Shown here: one piece after another, positions 59,513 through 64,000 of the stretch
Numbering within the stretch: the stretch's first letter is position 1
Layout: every line of letters begins with the position of its first letter
NCBI RefSeq assembly: GCF_009389715.1
Contig: NC_052404.1
Location: 9,198,745 to 9,262,744, forward strand
Direction of reading: 5' to 3'
Length of the DNA stretch: 64,000 nt
Source of the DNA: Phoenix dactylifera
Taxonomy: Eukaryota > Streptophyta > Magnoliopsida > Arecales > Arecaceae
Notes under the pieces: model-generated
What the model was told of the DNA's origin: nothing
Seen by the model: only the letters and a program-made list of their open reading frames with translations
The model's database searches: none
Translations under genes and position numbers: made by a program

Positions 59513-62125
59513 ATGGATTCTTCCACAGGGAGTTTAGAGACCTCAGCCAATTCTCACCTGACCTCGACCTCTTTGTCCTTCTCCTCCCCGTTTCCAACCT
59601 CCTTCACTGAGCTCCTCGCTGGAGTCGGCGATGATAACAGCGTGGACCGCCCGAGAAAACCGGCGAGCGAGGGGCTTTCAGATCTGGCAGGTCAGGGCAG
59701 GGGAGGTATACCCAAGTTCAAGTCTATACCTCCTCCCTCATTGCCCATCTCCCCTCCTCCTATCTCTCCCTCTTCCTACTTTGCCATCCCGAATGGTCTA
59801 AGCCCTGCTGAGCTCCTGGATTCTCCAGTCCTCCTCTCTTCTTACGTAAGTATAAATTAATTAATTTTAAGAACCTAGCGCTTTCTTTTATCATATAGTT
59901 TGGAAGTTTTCTGCTTGATATCAGATGGGTCAGCTGTTGTCTTCTATTCTTCAGCCTCGATGTAATCATAGTGATTAAGTTGGTAGCTTTTGATACCAAT
60001 AATGGTTCGGGTTTCATAAAGATGGATCTCGGGGTGCTGTTTTGTTATTTTATTTCATGTTTGGATAAAGATGGAGCAAAAGAAGATGTTTCTTCTCATC
60101 TGTTTGAGATCTTTCAGGGTTCTTTTTGCCTTCTCTTTTTTTAGCTGATGGATCTTTATAAGTGGATCCAATATTTTTTCTGTAGCTGTATACTGTCCAA
60201 TTTCCTTCTATAGTTGGATATGAGCTCCTCCGTTGTGCTGACCAGTTCATTTGGTTGGGGACAGATCTTTCCATCTCCAACCACTGGGACTTTTCCTTCA
60301 CAGGCTTTCAATTGGAGGTCCACCTCTGGTAATCCTCAACAGGGCGTCAAGGAGGAAGACAGGGCCTACTCTGATTTCTCTTTCCAGCCCCACACAAAGC
60401 CTATGATCTCCCAATTAGCATCCTTCCAGCCTTCTTCAGCTGCAGTCTCTACGGTACTTGTTCTGATTTCTCCATACCAAAATTCTCAATTTATTCATGA
60501 TTAGTTGCACACAATGCTTCAAAAATTCTGAACTTCTTAAGTGATTTCCATATCTAATTCCCTATGTTTGTGTTATTAATGATGTCTTGGTTTTTAACGT
60601 TACAGGAAGAGGCCTTCAAAGGACTTCAACCATGGAGTTACCATGAGATCGGCAACAATAATTCCGAACTAGCTTCACAAAAGACCAACATCAGCGCTGT
60701 GGACATGGCACCAATCCGAACTAGTTCTTCAGAGATTCCAACTCTGCAGGCCAATTCACAAAGCAACAACAACGGTGGGTACCAACCGGATTACAACCAT
60801 TCCAACCAAGCTGCTCAGACCCTGAGAGAGCAGAGAAAGTCAGATGATGGCTACAATTGGAGGAAGTATGGGCAGAAACAGGTGAAAGGAAGCGAGAATC
60901 CACGGAGCTACTACAAGTGCACCTACCCGAATTGCCCAACAAAGAAGAAGGTGGAGAAGAACTTCGACGGGCAGATCACTGAGATTGTGTACAAGGGAAC
61001 CCACAACCACCCAAAGCCTCCACCCAATAGAAGAAACTCTGCCTCTTCTCAGGCAATTCAGGGTTGTCTCCCTTCTGAAGCATCCGATCATTCGTTCGGT
61101 GGGCGATCGGGCACCGTGATCGACTCCGTCATGACGCCCGACAATTCCTCAGCTTCCTTTGGTGAGGACGATGCTGATATGAGCTCTCAGAGGAGCAACC
61201 CCGGGGGTGTTGACTTTGATGAAGACGAACCTGATGCCAAGCGTTGGTAAGCTTCTCCATGCGAATTACTCTGATGGTAAAGTCACTTGAAGTCTTGTAA
61301 ATTTGAATCGAAATTAATCAGTCCTCTTTATTCTTTCCAGGAAGAAAGAAGGTGAGAATGAAGGGACATCAGCTTCAGGAAATAGAACAGTGAGGGAACC
61401 CAGGGTGGTGGTTCAGACCACAAGTGATATCGATATCCTCGATGACGGGTATCGGTGGAGAAAATATGGGCAGAAGGTGGTGAAGGGCAATCCAAATCCA
61501 AGGTGAGGAAGCACTTAGAATCTAGCTATTAGCATGCGAAATGTTTGGCGCAAACTAGCCCCTGTGGCCACCGTGCAAGCTAGTCAAATCTTCAGATTCG
61601 TATGAAGTTTTACCTAAGCTGGTTCTGTTTTCTTATCATTTAAATGCCTCTGTTACGATCAACAGGAGCTACTACAAATGCACGACTGTGGGTTGCCCGG
61701 TGAGGAAACACGTGGAGAGGGCATCGAATGATCCAAGGGCGGTCATCACAACGTACGAGGGCAAGCACAACCATGATGTTCCTGCAGCTCGGGGAAGTGG
61801 GGGGCACGCAATGAACAGGCCATTAACAGATACCAACAGCAGCATCAGCATGGCAATAAGGCCTTCAGCCATAGCCAACCATGCAAACCACGGCACTGCT
61901 AACTCTCTCTTCGGGGGACGGCTCCATGCATCGGAAAGCCAGGCTCCATTTACACTAGAGATGCTGCAGTCCCCGCCGAGCTTCTTTTGCTCTGGATATG
62001 AGAATTCGATGAATTCCTTCATGAATCAGCCGCAGCATCAGCAGCAGAGACACATGGAGAGAATGCTCCCTAAAACTAAAGAAGAACCAAGAGAGGACTT
62101 GTTCCTGGAGTCACTGCTGTTCTGA
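59513..62125 (+). CDS. WRKY33-like: group I WRKY transcription factor (WRKY33 type)
   Basis: Five exons: 59513-59845, 60265-60453, 60606-61246, 61341-61502 and 61666-62125, all GT-AG and in frame. Product about 594 residues. Two WRKY DNA-binding domains each have the invariant WRKYGQK (at 259-265 and 427-433) and a C2H2 zinc finger: C-x4-C with HNH after THNHPKP, and after KHNHDVP. The last intron splits the arginine codon in PR|SYYKC, the usual intron of C-terminal WRKY domains. The N-terminus is rich in Ser-Pro, ending [13 protein letters not shown] (96-108), then [16 protein letters not shown], the MAP-kinase target and docking region of the WRKY33 clade. These nuclear factors bind W-boxes and control defence and abiotic stress genes. 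Paralogues in monocots mean orthology is only to clade level. Confidence 0.93.
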
Positions 62126-63621
62126 AAAGGATCGGTTTCTGGTGATTCGAATAATGCTGTATATCGCATGGTTGGTGTAAATTTCCAGTGATATAGTGAA
62201 AGTTTCATTTGTTCATTTGTTTGAGGCCCTTTTGCACTAGAGACCGGGCCTCTGATACTCTTGTAACATTTCTGTATCACTATTTTCTAAAACAGAAGGA
62301 AGGAGACCACGAGCAATTTGAATATGTTATATGGGGTCCATCCTATTTAAATTGTCCCCGTAAAGGAGATCTAAGACACAGTATTGAGAGAAAGCAAGAC
62401 CTCCACCATTTAAAATATAGACCGAAGAAAGCGTTTGCCCTCAGTCTCATACAGTACAAGTATAAGATAATATCAATATCGATCTGTGGAAATTGTTAAA
62501 TAGATAAAAAAAGAATACTAAATTACTTCATGCAAAACCTAAATATATCCCATGAGGCGGGGAATTGGCATTAGAATCAGCATGTAGTTTAGTTTGATGA
62601 ATTTGTTTCGTTTTGCTGCTTTCTGATAACTAGAATCAAGTATCTGTAGATCCATGCATATTCTGTTTTGAAATGGTAAATTTTGTCAGTCATGTACTCT
62701 GGAGTCAAATATCTCTAAATTTTGGCGTAATATCTGCTGACAAACTTCACTTTACTTCTGTTCACGTAATTTTAAACTCAGAAAAACATGAATTCGCATT
62801 TAAATCCTATTCTGCTTTTCTTGGAGATCAGAAGCAGAAGATGCAAATAAAAGACTGTAGAGCTAGTAAGGAGAGGGAAGAAGAGTCAATAGAAAAGAGC
62901 AAGCCGTGTGAAACAAGTTCGCCAAATAAAAAACAGAAAACGACCGAATAAATTACTTCTATCATAACCATGGATCAGATGTTATGTTATTATCACCTTG
63001 GAGGTTTCCTTGCTAGGCGACACACGAAATTGAATGATGCGTCCAAGTCACAGTTGATTATATTTATTGGTATGGTTAGTGAGACATTTTAAATAAACAG
63101 CTGCAACCAACTCTCATTTGAATACAAGACTCTGAAAGGTCAAAGATCGTGGGCTATAGATCCTGCACCTCTTTACGGTCTTCTTACTTCGCAATTCTAT
63201 TCGGTCAACTAGTCCTATTTCTGACCCATGAGAAGCTTCTGCTATAACTTTCATGTTTTTAGCTTTTTGCTGCCAAAATACCACCATCCAGTTGATCAAA
63301 TTTCCCTGTCCCTTAAAAAGATAAGCGACTCCTATTGGAGGGATTAAAGAGGATCAAGAGTACGACCTTTTCTAAAGAGGTATGTAAGAAATTAAGAGCT
63401 GAAATAACTTTCAGATCAACTATGCATATCTTGATAGGCCTGGCGACATGTTTGATGACATTTTGATCATATCTTTCCTTCAAAGAATCTTAGTTTATCA
63501 AAATATGCCTTTTTTTAATGTTACAAGATATGTCTTGCGGGGCACGTTTTGTGGTCTTGGTTGGTCGACGGGTTTAGGTGGCCCGAATCATCCACCATTT
63601 TATCGAGATTGTGTGAAAGAA

Positions 63622-63656
<35 letters not shown>

Positions 63657-64000
63657 CTCTCGAAACATCGGAGAAGTAGCTCAAAGTTTGTTCATTTAGC
63701 TTATTATGCTACAGCAATTAGAGCTGGTGATTTGGATTGATCAATAAAAGCCAGATTGTTGTTGAGAGCATGGACATTTCTCACAGGGGTCCTTTTCCAA
63801 GGATCCTCATGATAATTTTGTAGAATAGCTGAAAGCGTCGTTTTACCTAGGGATGTTTCAGGTCAAGCATATGACCAGGTCCAAACTGCTGTTTGATATG
63901 GAAGGTGTCTCCTGTGTGCGGAGATACACCAAACCATCATGTCGAAATGGAAGGCCTAAAGATGCAAATGGATAGGCTGAGAGGTGCATCAAAGTGCCAT
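62126..64000. other. WRKY 3' region and spacer
   Basis: The WRKY 3' UTR probably covers the first few hundred bases; no canonical AATAAA was located with confidence. The rest has no supported gene. An open frame at 63448-63699 contains the GCT repeat but no recognised domain. Confidence 0.45.
63622..63654. repeat. (GCT)11 trinucleotide repeat
   Basis: Eleven uninterrupted GCT units. They would read as polyalanine in a short open frame (63448-63699) of unknown status. Confidence 0.9.

Noticed and set aside
1-64000. CRISPR arrays, bacterial operons, complete tRNA or rRNA genes
   Set aside because: None seen; the window is ordinary plant nuclear DNA with introns and retroelements.

Overview
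The window is plant nuclear DNA, most likely from a monocot. The coding exons are intron-split and GC-rich, they sit in AT-rich repeat-filled spacer, and one gene is a very close match to the grass sex-determination gene TASSELSEED2. A palm (oil or date palm type) would fit the style of the spacer and repeats, but that is inference. Gene density is low: five apparently real genes plus two gene remnants in 64 kb. There are no operons, CRISPR arrays or bacterial features.

Layout. 1-3770: minus-strand Ty1/copia retrotransposon entering from the left edge, with a polyprotein frame that stays open to the edge, a tRNA-Met primer site and one LTR. 4469-5942: 3' exons of a Rab GTPase pseudogene with a small TRIM-type element in its intron. 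5.9-11 kb: spacer with a solo TRIM LTR, a 25-base G run and a 5S rRNA-like fragment. 11347-11811: WI12/SnoaL-like wound-induced protein gene with no ATG. 13240-13613: TRIM element. 15056-15740: Mutator-like MITE with a perfect 9-bp target duplication. 17.8-20.06 kb: GACCCG-rich repeat carrying a dead LINE. 22093-22566: second WI12 gene, convergent with the first. 25-30 kb: TRIM, MITEs, a plastid accD fragment, and a LINE remnant split by a TRIM LTR.

33755-34925: two-exon short-chain dehydrogenase, the TASSELSEED2 orthologue. 34.9-41.5 kb: AT-rich spacer. 41.5-42.9 kb: decayed PPR gene (minus). 45393-47197: three-exon Sel1-repeat protein with a polyalanine tract. 53952-54284: tRNA-derived SINE with target duplications. 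57.3-57.8 kb: LINE 3' end. 59513-62125: five-exon group I WRKY factor of the WRKY33 type, with four W-boxes clustered about 250 bp upstream.

The genes are unrelated neighbours, although the two WI12 genes and the WRKY gene all belong to stress-response families. The least expected results are a small TRIM family with its own internal domain (five insertions here), a young Mutator MITE, the missing start codon of the first WI12 gene, the plastid insert, and the W-box cluster. I found no convincing wholly new biological system.
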